From positions 4,030,001 to 4,094,000 of the forward strand of contig NZ_CP033926.1 of the NCBI RefSeq assembly GCF_003815775.1: DNA of 64,000 nucleotides. Direction: 5' to 3'. The stretch's first letter is position 1. Each line of letters begins with the position of its first letter. The notes below the pieces were generated by a model. That model had not been told where the DNA came from and ran no database searches. It was given only the letters and a program-made list of their open reading frames with translations. Made by a program: the position numbers and the translations under genes. Source of the DNA: Chryseobacterium joostei (GTDB taxonomy: Bacteria; Bacteroidota; Bacteroidia; Flavobacteriales; Weeksellaceae). Shown here one piece after another: positions 40,682-48,661 of the stretch.

Positions 40682-40794
40682 TAAAAGAGTGCCGTAGAAA
40701 AGGCTTACTTCGGTAAATCTTATGATATTGGTTCAACTCCAAAACAGATCATGAAAATGATCTGGCGAGTCTTTTCAATCTTTTGCCTCTTTTA
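40682..40794 (+). ncRNA. Y-RNA-like element Y5 with T arm and GAAA hairpin
   Basis: Outer helix TAAAAGAG/CTCTTTTA, bulge TGCCGTA, inner helix GAAAAGGCT/AGTCTTTTC (9 bp), then TACTTCGG. It has a T arm TTGG-TTCAACT-CCAA followed by CAGATCAT-GAAA-ATGATCTG, but no D arm. It ends 15 bases before the SUKH start codon. Related to Y7. Confidence 0.75.
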
Positions 40795-40809
40795 AAAAAA
40801 ATAATAACA

Positions 40810-41649
40810 ATGAATATACCAAGTAACCTGACTGAATTCCTATACTGGGTCAAGGAACGTACAGAAAAACTTTGGTCTGTGGATGATGAAAATTGTCCTA
40901 AAGGATTTTATGGTGCCAAATGGCAGGGGCTTTCTAAAGAACAGATTGATCAAGTTGAAAAAAAATATAACATCAGGTTTATCCCTGAGCATAAAGAATT
41001 TTTAAAAATTCTTCATACGATTGACAAAAAAGAAATTTTTGAATATGAGGATGATGGAGAACTGATTACAGAAGAACGTAATTTCTTTTATAATTGGCTT
41101 GCTGATGAAAAAGAAGTTTTAGAAATAATAAAAAGTTCATATAGTTGGATGAAGTACGATGCGGATGAGGATAGCCAGGTTTGGCTTAGTTCATGGGGGA
41201 TAAAGCCTGCATCTTTGGAAAAGAGAATAGAAATTTTTGAAGAATGGTTTTCTCATGTTCCAGCTCTTTTACCTTTGACAGGACTCCGATATATTGTAAG
41301 TGATGAAAACCTTAAATGGAAGCCTGTTATTTCTTTAGGATCTTCTGATATTATTGTTATGGGTTGGGATTTAAGAACTTATTTATTAAATGAATTAAGT
41401 AACTATCTTGATATTCATATTGATGTATTTGATGAAGAAGACCAAATGTTTTACCCTGAACTTATTGATGAGGTAAAGAATATATTTGATGAAAATTTTA
41501 AGTATGATCAAACCAAAGATATTCCTTATCTGAAAGAAAGGATTCTCTATTTGTCTTCTGGATGGAGTAGTTTTGGTTTAAGCTATTATCCTGAAAATGC
41601 AGGAATTCATCCTATTGTTAAAACTGAGATGTCTGAAGAAGAAAAATAA
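40810..41649 (+). CDS. SUKH-family (SMI1/KNR4) protein inside the Y-RNA array
   Basis: 279-aa protein, starting at ATG 40810; an upstream in-frame ATG at 40783 lies inside Y5 and is unlikely. The SUKH signature is visible as GLSKEQIDQVEKKYNIRFIPEHKEFLKIL. SUKH proteins often neutralise toxins, including nucleases, or act as binding scaffolds. Its position between Y5 and Y6 means it is probably translated from the same transcript as the Y RNAs. No partner toxin gene is visible nearby. Confidence 0.82.
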   Translation: MNIPSNLTEFLYWVKERTEKLWSVDDENCPKGFYGAKWQGLSKEQIDQVEKKYNIRFIPEHKEFLKILHTIDKKEIFEYEDDGELITEERNFFYNWLADEKEVLEIIKSSYSWMKYDADEDSQVWLSSWGIKPASLEKRIEIFEEWFSHVPALLPLTGLRYIVSDENLKWKPVISLGSSDIIVMGWDLRTYLLNELSNYLDIHIDVFDEEDQMFYPELIDEVKNIFDENFKYDQTKDIPYLKERILYLSSGWSSFGLSYYPENAGIHPIVKTEMSEEEK

Positions 41650-41654
41650 ACTAT

Positions 41655-41799
41655 AATCAAGTGTCGTCTTAGAATCATACTTCGAGATTGAATAAACATT
41701 GGGTCGCAGGTTCGAATCCTGCCTTTTCCCTCGAAAAGGAGAGGTAGCTCAGCAGGTAGAGCAAATGCACAGAAGATTCTGAAAAATATTACCTTGATT
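41655..41799 (+). ncRNA. Y-RNA-like element Y6 with permuted tRNA module
   Basis: Outer helix AATCAAG/CTTGATT, bulge TGTCGTCTT, inner helix AGAATC/GATTCT, then ATACTTCG. Module: CATT, T arm GCAGG-TTCGAAT-CCTGC, a 7-bp acceptor-like helix (CTTTTCC with GGAGAGG) closed by an 8-base loop, UA, D arm GCTC-AGCAGGTA-GAGC, AATG. A duplicate of Y4 by sequence, with compensating changes in the helices. Confidence 0.83.
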
Positions 41800-41804
41800 T
41801 GTAT

Positions 41805-41904
41805 AAAGAGTGCCGTAAAAAAGACTTACTTCGGTTTAATTTGGTTCGACTCCAGAAAGTCATGAAAATGATTTTGTAAAAGTCTTTTTGAACTTAGCCT
41901 CTTT
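41805..41904 (+). ncRNA. Y-RNA-like element Y7 with T arm and GAAA hairpin
   Basis: Outer helix AAAGAG/CTCTTT, bulge TGCCGTA, inner helix AAAAAGACT/AGTCTTTTT, then TACTTCGG. It has a T arm TTGG-TTCGACT-CCAG and hairpin AAAGTCAT-GAAA-ATGATTTT. Same design as Y5; base changes in the hairpin keep pairing. Confidence 0.75.
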
Positions 41905-41916
41905 TTTATTAAAAAA

Positions 41917-42069
41917 AAAATAAGTGCCGTAGAATAGTGTTACTTCGATCATCACGACGGGGACACGGGTTCGAGTCCTGTCTCTTCCACAACAAAAAGC
42001 ACAATTATTATAGGAAGAGTAGCTCAGTTGGTAGAGCACGACATCACTTTTTGCTTGTTGCCTTGTTTT
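41917..42069 (+). ncRNA. Y-RNA-like element Y8 with permuted tRNA module
   Basis: Outer helix AAAATAAG/CTTGTTTT, bulge TGCCGTA opposite GCTTGTTGC, inner helix GAATAGTG/CACTTTTT with one mismatch, then TTACTTCG. T arm ACGGG-TTCGAGT-CCTGT, a perfect 7-bp acceptor-like helix CTCTTCC/GGAAGAG closed by a 24-base loop, UA, and a canonical D arm GCTC-AGTTGGTA-GAGC. The anticodon-like stem is short (about 2 bp). Confidence 0.8.
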
Positions 42070-42072
42070 ATT

Positions 42073-42204
42073 ATAAGTGTCGTTAGAAAAAGCTTCATCG
42101 TCACGCAATTTGGGGAGGAATAGCGAAGTCGGTAACTTCGGCAAGGTTATCCGGTTCGACTCCGGCAAGTGTAGCCCCGTGCTTTTTCTTGTTGTTACCT
42201 TTAC
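42073..42204 (+). ncRNA. Y-RNA-like element Y9 with unpermuted mini-tRNA module
   Basis: Bulge TGTCGTTA and inner helix GAAAAAGC/GCTTTTTC as in the others; the outer helix is weak (AAG/CTT plus a bulged extension). Inside, GGGG/CCCC closes a D-like hairpin GAAGT-CGGTA-ACTTC followed by a T arm CCGG-TTCGACT-CCGG. D precedes T here, unlike Y3, Y4, Y6 and Y8, and there is no anticodon arm. Confidence 0.65.
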
Positions 42205-42205
42205 A

Positions 42206-42237
42206 AAAAAGCCGATATATTATTTATCGGCTTTTTT
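42206..42237 (+). terminator. Terminator ending the Y-RNA array
   Basis: GCCGATA/TATCGGC within flanking A and T tracts, followed by seven T. It also overlaps the end of the minus-strand HTH gene, so it may work in both directions. Confidence 0.85.
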
Positions 42238-42570
42238 TATTGGATCTTTAAGCTCTTCCTCAAACATGAGTTTCCATTTTGTAAGAGTAGTTCTGCTTAT
42301 TTTATATTTTTTAGACATATAACTGGTAGAATGGCCATGTTTCTTTTGATACTGAAGAAGCTTAATCATTGTTTTCTTGTCATAGGTCTTAAGTTTTTGA
42401 TTATTTTTTTGGCCTTCTCTGGATGGTTTGAAAAGTCTGTCATTGAACTTAAGCACATCTTCACTAGTATCCAGCTTGCCAAGAAGTTCTTTAATCTTTG
42501 GATCTTTTAATTTTTCCGGATATTCTAGCGTAAGCATATCCTGGTAAATCTTTTTATAGTTGGGACGCAT
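42220..42570 (-). CDS. Helix-turn-helix protein, transposase-like
   Basis: 116-aa basic protein with a C-terminal HTH (YMSKKYKISRTTLTKWKLMF) of the kind found in transposase OrfA proteins and Chryseobacterium regulators. No catalytic transposase domain is nearby. It lies 11 bases downstream of a second HTH gene in the same orientation. Confidence 0.65.
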   Translation of the reverse strand: MRPNYKKIYQDMLTLEYPEKLKDPKIKELLGKLDTSEDVLKFNDRLFKPSREGQKNNQKLKTYDKKTMIKLLQYQKKHGHSTSYMSKKYKISRTTLTKWKLMFEEELKDPIKKADK

Positions 42571-42581
42571 TTCTTGTCAGT

Positions 42582-43010
42582 TTATCCGTTCATATTATCA
42601 CTTTTCTGAAGCCATCTGTGAAGAGTACTTTTAGGAATAGAGTATTCTTTAATCACTTCGCTCTGTGTCATTTCACCGGAAAGAATTCTTTTCATAATAA
42701 ATTCTTTAATTTCCTGAGTGTAAATATTTTTTCTGAAATAAGGGATTTTATCCGATTTTTGCTGATTTTTATTAACTGCTGCGGGTGGTGCATATAGAAT
42801 CAGATGTGAGCTGTAAAGTCTGAAAAAATCATATTCCAATAATTTACTCCACCTTAAAAGAAGATCCGTATCTATTGATTTGCTATTGTACATTTTTTCA
42901 ACAGCATTTTCATCTCTCCCCAGAAACTTACATATTCTCTCTACTGTTATTTCGCTTTCATCAACTCTCTCCTTAATAAACTTTCCAATATGGATTTCTT
43001 TGTATAACAT
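42582..43010 (-). CDS. Two-domain helix-turn-helix protein
   Basis: 142-aa protein: an N-terminal XRE-like helical part (residues 8-62), then a linker and a transposase-type HTH (SQSEVIKEYSIPKSTL-like segment near residue 115). It may regulate the adjacent RNA island or be a remnant of a mobile element; the sequence does not decide. Confidence 0.65.
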   Translation of the reverse strand: MLYKEIHIGKFIKERVDESEITVERICKFLGRDENAVEKMYNSKSIDTDLLLRWSKLLEYDFFRLYSSHLILYAPPAAVNKNQQKSDKIPYFRKNIYTQEIKEFIMKRILSGEMTQSEVIKEYSIPKSTLHRWLQKSDNMNG

Positions 43011-43637
43011 TTTTATTTAATATTATCTATTTATTAAAACTTATGCATGAGAAAACACAAAATAGGCAATATATATTATCACATATTACAGAATATAATT
43101 CACTTAAATTTGAAGTTGAAAAAGGGTAGGTGATTACTCAAGGATGTAGGATACCATAAATAAAAACCGTAAAATTTTTAAAACTGATAAGGATAGCTTA
43201 ATATCTTAAAAAAAGGTGTGAGCGTTGTCACTTTAGTGTACCTTTAGGTATATTGCTTATTCTCAATGGGTTTATAACTCTTCTTCTTTTTCAAACTTCT
43301 TTTTTCGACCATCTGTGTAAATAATATATAACCTATTAAAGCTTCTCTATGCAATTTTATTTACGCTAAGCTTTTATTTATTGTATGATTGTATGTGTAT
43401 TGACAACCAGTTTTTTATGCTTTGAATATTGTGTTTAGTACCTAATAATCTGCTTAATTGCTTTCAAATTTAAACAAAAATAAGAAGCTATGTTAGAAAG
43501 GAATATAAAAAAGTTTATTTATGGGCGTATTTTAAGTAAAATTAACATATTATGTAAACTAATGTGTGAATTATTATAAAGATAAAATGATGATGAAAGA
43601 AGAAAGATAAAAAATTGTATACCATTAACCAAGTATA
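43011..43637. other. Long intergenic region, no gene seen
   Basis: About 630 bases, very AT-rich. I see no ORF with a recognisable product, no tRNA-like T loop and no strong terminator. It forms the right edge of the RNA island and the HTH pair. Confidence 0.5.
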
Positions 43638-43645
43638 TACCTTTG
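43638..43645 (+). promoter_or_regulatory. -7 promoter element TACCTTTG
   Basis: A consensus TAnnTTTG, ending 7 bases before the ATG of the SulP gene, implying a very short leader. Confidence 0.65.
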
Positions 43646-43652
43646 CCGTTCA

Positions 43653-45191
43653 ATGAAAAATACCATAAGCTTATTCGATTTTTCGAAGAAAATTAATTAT
43701 AAAAATGAATTGCTGGCAGGCTTTACCGTAGCCATGACGATGATTCCGGAATCCCTGTCATTTGCAATACTGGCAGGGCTTTCTCCACTTACAGGATTGT
43801 ATGCTGCTTTTCTGATGGGATTGGTAACAGCTATTTTAGGTGGACGTCCCGGAATGGTTTCCGGAGGTGCAGGAGCTACCATAGTTGTGCTGATTGCCCT
43901 TATAAAATCCCACGGAATAGATTATCTTTTTGCCACTGTAGCGCTGGCTGGAATTCTTCAGATGCTGGTGGGTATTTTTAAGTTAGGAAAATTTGTAAGA
44001 CTCATTCCACAACCGGTTATGTATGGCTTTTTGAACGGATTGGCGGTCATTATTTTTATGGCTCAGGTGGAACAATTTAAAATTACAGACAGCAATGGAG
44101 TAGTAGGCTGGCTTCAGGGTACTTCATTGTATATTATGGCAGGCTTAACGGCTCTTACCATTGCCGTAGTCTATTTTTTCCCTAAGCTTACTAAAGCTGT
44201 TCCTGCATCCCTGGTGGCAATTATCGTAATATTTGCCGTGGTTTTAGGCTTTAATATCCCCACAAAAACAGTGGCGGATATTGCTCATATCAGCGGTAGT
44301 CTTCCAAGTTTTCATATTCCGCAGGTTCCTTTTTCCATTGATACCTTACAGATTATTTTTCCTTACGCACTTATCATGGCAGGCGTAGGTCTTATTGAAT
44401 CTCTGTTGACGCTGTCTATGGTAGATGAAATTACCAATTCAAAGGGAAATGCAAATAAAGAATCAGTAGCCCAGGGATTGGCCAATATTACCAACGGTTT
44501 TTTCGGTGGAATGGGTGGTTGTGCCATGGTTGCCCAAACATTAGTGAATCTTAATGCAGGTTCCAGGGCAAGGCTGTCGGGAATTATAGCTTCCATTATG
44601 ATTTTAATGATTATTCTGTTCGGAGCACCAATTATTGAAAGAATTCCGATGGCAGCATTGGTGGGAGTGATGATGATGGTTGCCATAAGTACCTTTCAGT
44701 GGGTTTCCATCAGAATTGTGAATAAAATGCCAAAGTCAGATATATTTGTCGGAATTACCGTAGCCCTTATTACTGTTGTTTTGCATAACCTGGCCTTAGC
44801 AGTGCTGGTAGGAGTCATTATCTCAGCCTTGGTTTTTGCTTGGGATAACGCCAAAAGAATTAGAGCAAAAAGATATACTGATAAAAATGGAATAAAGCAT
44901 TACGAAATATATGGTCCGTTGTTTTTTGGTTCAGCTACAGCTTTTGCAGATAAGTTCGATCCAATGAATGATCCGGATGAGGTGATGATAGATTTTAAAG
45001 AAAGCCGTATTGTGGATATGAGTGCCATTGATGCTTTGGATAAACTGTCCAAACGCTACAAGCAGCAAGGAAAAACACTTTTCCTTCGCCATCTCAGTGA
45101 AGACTGCCGTAAAATGCTGAAAAATGCCGAAGCCGTAGTAGAAGTTAATATACAGGAAGATCCTACATATAAGGTAATGCCGGAAAAATAG
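43653..45191 (+). CDS. SulP-family anion transporter with STAS domain
   Basis: 512-aa cytoplasmic-membrane transporter for sulfate, bicarbonate or a similar anion. About ten to twelve membrane segments occupy residues 20-395, including the family stretch TMIPESLSFAILAGLSPLTGLYAAF. The C-terminal STAS domain (from about 420) contains EVMIDFKESRIVDMSAIDAL. Monocistronic, with its own promoter and terminator. Confidence 0.92.
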   Translation: MKNTISLFDFSKKINYKNELLAGFTVAMTMIPESLSFAILAGLSPLTGLYAAFLMGLVTAILGGRPGMVSGGAGATIVVLIALIKSHGIDYLFATVALAGILQMLVGIFKLGKFVRLIPQPVMYGFLNGLAVIIFMAQVEQFKITDSNGVVGWLQGTSLYIMAGLTALTIAVVYFFPKLTKAVPASLVAIIVIFAVVLGFNIPTKTVADIAHISGSLPSFHIPQVPFSIDTLQIIFPYALIMAGVGLIESLLTLSMVDEITNSKGNANKESVAQGLANITNGFFGGMGGCAMVAQTLVNLNAGSRARLSGIIASIMILMIILFGAPIIERIPMAALVGVMMMVAISTFQWVSIRIVNKMPKSDIFVGITVALITVVLHNLALAVLVGVIISALVFAWDNAKRIRAKRYTDKNGIKHYEIYGPLFFGSATAFADKFDPMNDPDEVMIDFKESRIVDMSAIDALDKLSKRYKQQGKTLFLRHLSEDCRKMLKNAEAVVEVNIQEDPTYKVMPEK

Positions 45192-45213
45192 AAGATCAAA
45201 ATCTACAATAATT

Positions 45214-45251
45214 AAACAAGGATCATAATTCATTTTATGGTCCTTGTTTTT
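45214..45251 (+). terminator. Intrinsic terminator after the SulP gene
   Basis: AAACAAGGA/TCCTTGTTT continued by TCATAA/TTATGG, followed by T-rich sequence, just after the SulP stop. Confidence 0.75.
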
Positions 45252-45323
45252 GCTTCATGCTTCTTCAAATCATAAAATATCTTAAAACAGAAAACTAAAG
45301 TTATTCATTTATGATAAAAATTT

Positions 45324-45331
45324 TATCTTTG
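45324..45331 (+). promoter_or_regulatory. -7 promoter element TATCTTTG of the ter cluster
   Basis: Consensus match about 90 bases upstream of the first ter-cluster gene. Confidence 0.55.
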
Positions 45332-45421
45332 GGAAGAATAGAAAATTAAACACTTGTTGATGATTAAAAATTTTTAAATCTTTTTCAAGAAAGCTAAATA
45401 AAACTTTTAACTTAAAACATA

Positions 45422-46090
45422 TTGAAAACAGATATCGACATTCATAACCACTGTCATTTTTCCTTTGACCTGTGGCTCACCCTAATCAAATCTCATCCTG
45501 AATTTAAAACAAAAAGAGTTGAGCTGTTCTCCTCATTTTTTAATATAGATAAGTCTATAGATGAAGTTGCAAAAACCGTAAAATACTATGATGATCTTTG
45601 CAATACCATTAATGAGGTTACAGGAGGAAATATAGATACTTTTGAAATTTATCTTATGATCCTAGGATCATTGAATGTAGATATAAAGCTTTTAAACAAA
45701 GAAAAGCTGAATGAGTTTTATGTAAAAAGTGAAGAACTGTTCTTAGAATATAAGCCGGTTGTTATATTTGAAAATATCCATGATTTTTTTGATGAAATTA
45801 AAAATCAAGGTAAGACAATTAATATTCTAAGCAATACAGGGTTTATCAAAGGAACAACAATGCGAAAGTTTTTGATTCATGAAAACCTGGATCAGTACAT
45901 AGATTTTCACATTTATTCTGACGAGATGAACTGTTCCAAACCGAATCCGCTTATTTTTCAGGAAGTGAAGAATAACATTAAGGATCAGGACTTGCCAATG
46001 AGCCAGATTTTACATATCGGAGACAATCCGGTTGCTGACTATAAAGGGGCAACAGACTTCGGTTTCAGTGCATATTTACTTAAAAACTAA
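45422..46090 (+). CDS. HAD-family hydrolase of the ter cluster
   Basis: 222-aa haloacid dehalogenase-like phosphatase. The nucleophile motif is unusual (FSFDLWLTLI, with the Asp of the first strand), motif II is NILSNTG, a conserved Lys lies in CSKPNPLIF, and motif III is HIGDNPVADYKGA. HAD genes of this kind accompany TerD/TelA genes. The start is TTG; no ATG lies nearby in frame. Followed 8 bases later by the phosphoribosyltransferase-like gene. Confidence 0.8.
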   Translation: MKTDIDIHNHCHFSFDLWLTLIKSHPEFKTKRVELFSSFFNIDKSIDEVAKTVKYYDDLCNTINEVTGGNIDTFEIYLMILGSLNVDIKLLNKEKLNEFYVKSEELFLEYKPVVIFENIHDFFDEIKNQGKTINILSNTGFIKGTTMRKFLIHENLDQYIDFHIYSDEMNCSKPNPLIFQEVKNNIKDQDLPMSQILHIGDNPVADYKGATDFGFSAYLLKN

Positions 46091-46098
46091 AAATAAAC

Positions 46099-46923
46099 AT
46101 GAATAAAAGATACAGCTTACACCACATTCATTCGGCAGATGAGTTTACATTCTCACCTGCGGAATACAGCTATTTTAAGTATGGCGATAAGTCGTATGCT
46201 GAAAAATTTGCAAAAGAATTATTCGAGGGATTTATTTCCGAAAATGAAGAACTTTTACTCACAGGTAAAGAAATTGTAGTGCTTCCAAGCCCGTATATGG
46301 CTATTCCTACTGCATCCAACTTTCTATGTTTTTACTTTAAAAAGCATCTGGATTTTTATCTGTTTCAGAAAGGGCATAAGTCCAGTATTTTATCAAAAAT
46401 CAACCGAAATCATACCTATATTACAGATTATGGAAACCTTAATTTTGAGGATCGCAAAAATCTGATATCTAATGATACTTATTATATTGACAAGGACTTT
46501 TTACGAGGAAAACTTTGTATTTTTATAGATGATATAAAAATTACGGGAAGTCATGAATATACAGTACACAAAATCCTGGATGAATATGATGTGAAGGCAG
46601 ATTTTATGTTCCTGTATTATGCAGAACTGATGAATTTTGAGCTTGATCCTAAAATTGAAAACTTTTTCAACTATTATGCTGTGAAAAACGTAAGACACAT
46701 CACAGAGGTAATGAATAAACCAAGTTTTGAGTTTAATACAAGAATCGTAAAATATATTTTAGGCCTGGATTCAAGTAATTTTGACTATCTTACGTCTAAA
46801 GTAAAAAAGGGACAGATGGACCTCCTCTTGGAGCTGGCCATCAGTAACAATTATCATTTAATAAAAGAATATAAAAATAACATCAATACATTAACACAAA
46901 CGGAATTATATTATGGCTATTAA
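46099..46923 (+). CDS. Phosphoribosyltransferase-like protein of the ter cluster
   Basis: 274-aa protein with the PRTase PRPP-binding pattern in LCIFIDDIKITGSHEYT (two acidic residues then a turn). Similar PRTase-HAD pairs are known in ter clusters, where a role in nucleoside-like metabolite synthesis has been proposed. It overlaps the following terD by 11 bases. Confidence 0.72.
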   Translation: MNKRYSLHHIHSADEFTFSPAEYSYFKYGDKSYAEKFAKELFEGFISENEELLLTGKEIVVLPSPYMAIPTASNFLCFYFKKHLDFYLFQKGHKSSILSKINRNHTYITDYGNLNFEDRKNLISNDTYYIDKDFLRGKLCIFIDDIKITGSHEYTVHKILDEYDVKADFMFLYYAELMNFELDPKIENFFNYYAVKNVRHITEVMNKPSFEFNTRIVKYILGLDSSNFDYLTSKVKKGQMDLLLELAISNNYHLIKEYKNNINTLTQTELYYGY

Positions 46924-47470
46924 CTTACAAAAAGGACAAAGAGAAAATATTAACGCACCTAAATTCACTGTAGGTTTAGGATGGGATATCAATAATACTT
47001 CTACAGGAACCGGTTTCGATCTTGATGCATCTTTATTTTTGTTGGGTGACGACAAAAAATTAGTTTCAGATAACCACTTTATTTTTTATAACAACCTTGA
47101 ATCTCCGGACAAATCAGTGATTCATACAGGAGATAACCTTACAGGTGAGGGAGCTGGAGATGATGAGCAAATCAAAATTGATCTTACAAAAATTGATGAT
47201 GCTATCAAGGAAATTACAGTAGTAGTAACCATCCATGAAGCAGATGCAAGAAAGCAGAATTTTGGACAGGTTAGAAATTCTTTTATCAGAATCTTCAATA
47301 CCGATACAAATGAAGAAATCTTAAAATATGAATTGGATGAAGATTTCTCAATCGAAACTGCAGTAGAATTCGGAAGAATCTACAACAGAAATGGAGAATG
47401 GAAATTTGAAGCTGTAGGGGCTGGTCAAAGAGACGGCCTTGACAAATTTGTATCAATTTATCAGAAGTAA
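46913..47470 (+). CDS. TerD-family protein, copy 1
   Basis: 185-aa TerD/TerE-type protein: MAINLQKGQRENI start, GLGWDINNTSTGTGFDLDAS with calcium-binding acidic residues, and GDNLTGEGAGDDEQI. Members contribute to tellurite, phage or stress tolerance and bind calcium. A second copy is at 49620. Confidence 0.92.
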   Translation: MAINLQKGQRENINAPKFTVGLGWDINNTSTGTGFDLDASLFLLGDDKKLVSDNHFIFYNNLESPDKSVIHTGDNLTGEGAGDDEQIKIDLTKIDDAIKEITVVVTIHEADARKQNFGQVRNSFIRIFNTDTNEEILKYELDEDFSIETAVEFGRIYNRNGEWKFEAVGAGQRDGLDKFVSIYQK

Positions 47471-47475
47471 TCATC

Positions 47476-48645
47476 ATGGATAATCAAGAAAATCAACCAA
47501 TGGATCCTCTTGGGTCAATTGAACCTCTTAAAACATTTGAGCCTGCTCCAATGGCTACCCCGAACATGCCTGTTCAAAATGCAGCACCGGCGGTTCTGGT
47601 AGACAGAGACGGAAATGTAAACCTGGCTCAGATGAAGTCAGAAGAACGCCAGAAATATGAAGTTCTTGCGAACTCTATTGATGAAGCTAATCCGGGATCT
47701 ATTGTAAACTTCGGAGCAGAACTTCAGAAAACTTTAACCAACCAGAGTGATAGCTTCTTAGGAAATGTAAGAAGATCAAACTCAGGAGAAGTAGGCGGAC
47801 TTATTAATGATTTATTGGTAGAGCTTAACTATGTAGACGTAGATGAGCTTCACGGAAATAAAGTTAAAAGCTTCCTGAGCAAGTTACCTTTCATGAAGAA
47901 AGTAATTACTCAGGTGGAAAATTTGTTTGCGAAATATGATAAAATTATCAATAATATTGAGCAAATTTCTTATAAGGTAAATGCAGGAATCATTACTTCT
48001 ACAAAGGATAATGCTGTTCTACAGACTATTTTTGAAAGTAATGTGAACTCCATTAAGCAGATCGAAGATCTTGTGATTGCAGGAAATATAAGAATGGAAA
48101 GAGCAGCGGTAGAGCTTGCAGAAATGGAAGCCAATCCTCAAAGTTTCCAGGATTATCAGATTGCAGATAAAAGAGATTTCATTGCAAGACTAGACAGAAG
48201 AATGGCTGATCTTAAGGTAGTACGTGTTATCATGATGCAGTCGCTTCCACAGATCAGATTGGTACAGAATAATAACGTTTCTATTGCAGAAAAAGCACAG
48301 ACAATTCTTACCACAACTCTTCCTGTATGGAAAAACCAGCTTTCTCTTGCCGTTGCCATGTACAGACAGCAGCAAAATATTGAAATCCAGCAGAAAGTAT
48401 CTGCTACTACAGAAGAAATCTTAAGAAAGAATGCAGAACGTCTTGGTCAGAACTCTGTAAATGTAGCCAGAGCCAATGAGCAAACAATTGTATCTGTAGA
48501 AACATTGAGAGAAACAACTTCAATGTTAATCAATACTTTAAATGAGGTGAAACAGATCCAGAAACAAGGAGCAGATAACAGAAGAAAACTTGATCAGGAT
48601 CTTCAGACATTAGAGCATGAATTAAAAGCGAATGTCAGAGGTTAA
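47476..48645 (+). CDS. TelA-family toxic anion resistance protein
   Basis: 389-aa cytoplasmic coiled-coil protein of the TelA/KlaA family. A variable N-terminal tail precedes the helical core (FGAELQKTLTNQSDSFLGNVR, GGLINDLLVELNYVD, later ETTSMLINTLNEVKQIQ). It lies 5 bases after terD and fits the tellurite-resistance cluster. Confidence 0.9.
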   Translation: MDNQENQPMDPLGSIEPLKTFEPAPMATPNMPVQNAAPAVLVDRDGNVNLAQMKSEERQKYEVLANSIDEANPGSIVNFGAELQKTLTNQSDSFLGNVRRSNSGEVGGLINDLLVELNYVDVDELHGNKVKSFLSKLPFMKKVITQVENLFAKYDKIINNIEQISYKVNAGIITSTKDNAVLQTIFESNVNSIKQIEDLVIAGNIRMERAAVELAEMEANPQSFQDYQIADKRDFIARLDRRMADLKVVRVIMMQSLPQIRLVQNNNVSIAEKAQTILTTTLPVWKNQLSLAVAMYRQQQNIEIQQKVSATTEEILRKNAERLGQNSVNVARANEQTIVSVETLRETTSMLINTLNEVKQIQKQGADNRRKLDQDLQTLEHELKANVRG

Positions 48646-48661
48646 TTTATAGGATACTAAG

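Noticed and set aside
40783..40809. Upstream start of the SUKH gene
   Set aside because: It falls in the closing helix of Y5; the ATG at 40810 starts directly before the SUKH domain.
40534..42069. Circularly permuted but functional tRNA genes
   Set aside because: No anticodon loop is present, because the anticodon stem continues into the Ro60-type helix; Y-RNA modules explain the layout better.
41860..42168. Minus-strand ORF of 102 aa
   Set aside because: It is antisense to the Y7-Y9 RNAs and explained by them.
21541..42204. CRISPR array
   Set aside because: The repeated elements are of variable length, internally paired and tRNA-like; there are no regular direct repeats with unique spacers and no cas genes.
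42220..43010. Complete insertion sequence
   Set aside because: Only HTH proteins are present, without a DDE transposase domain or terminal inverted repeats that I can see.
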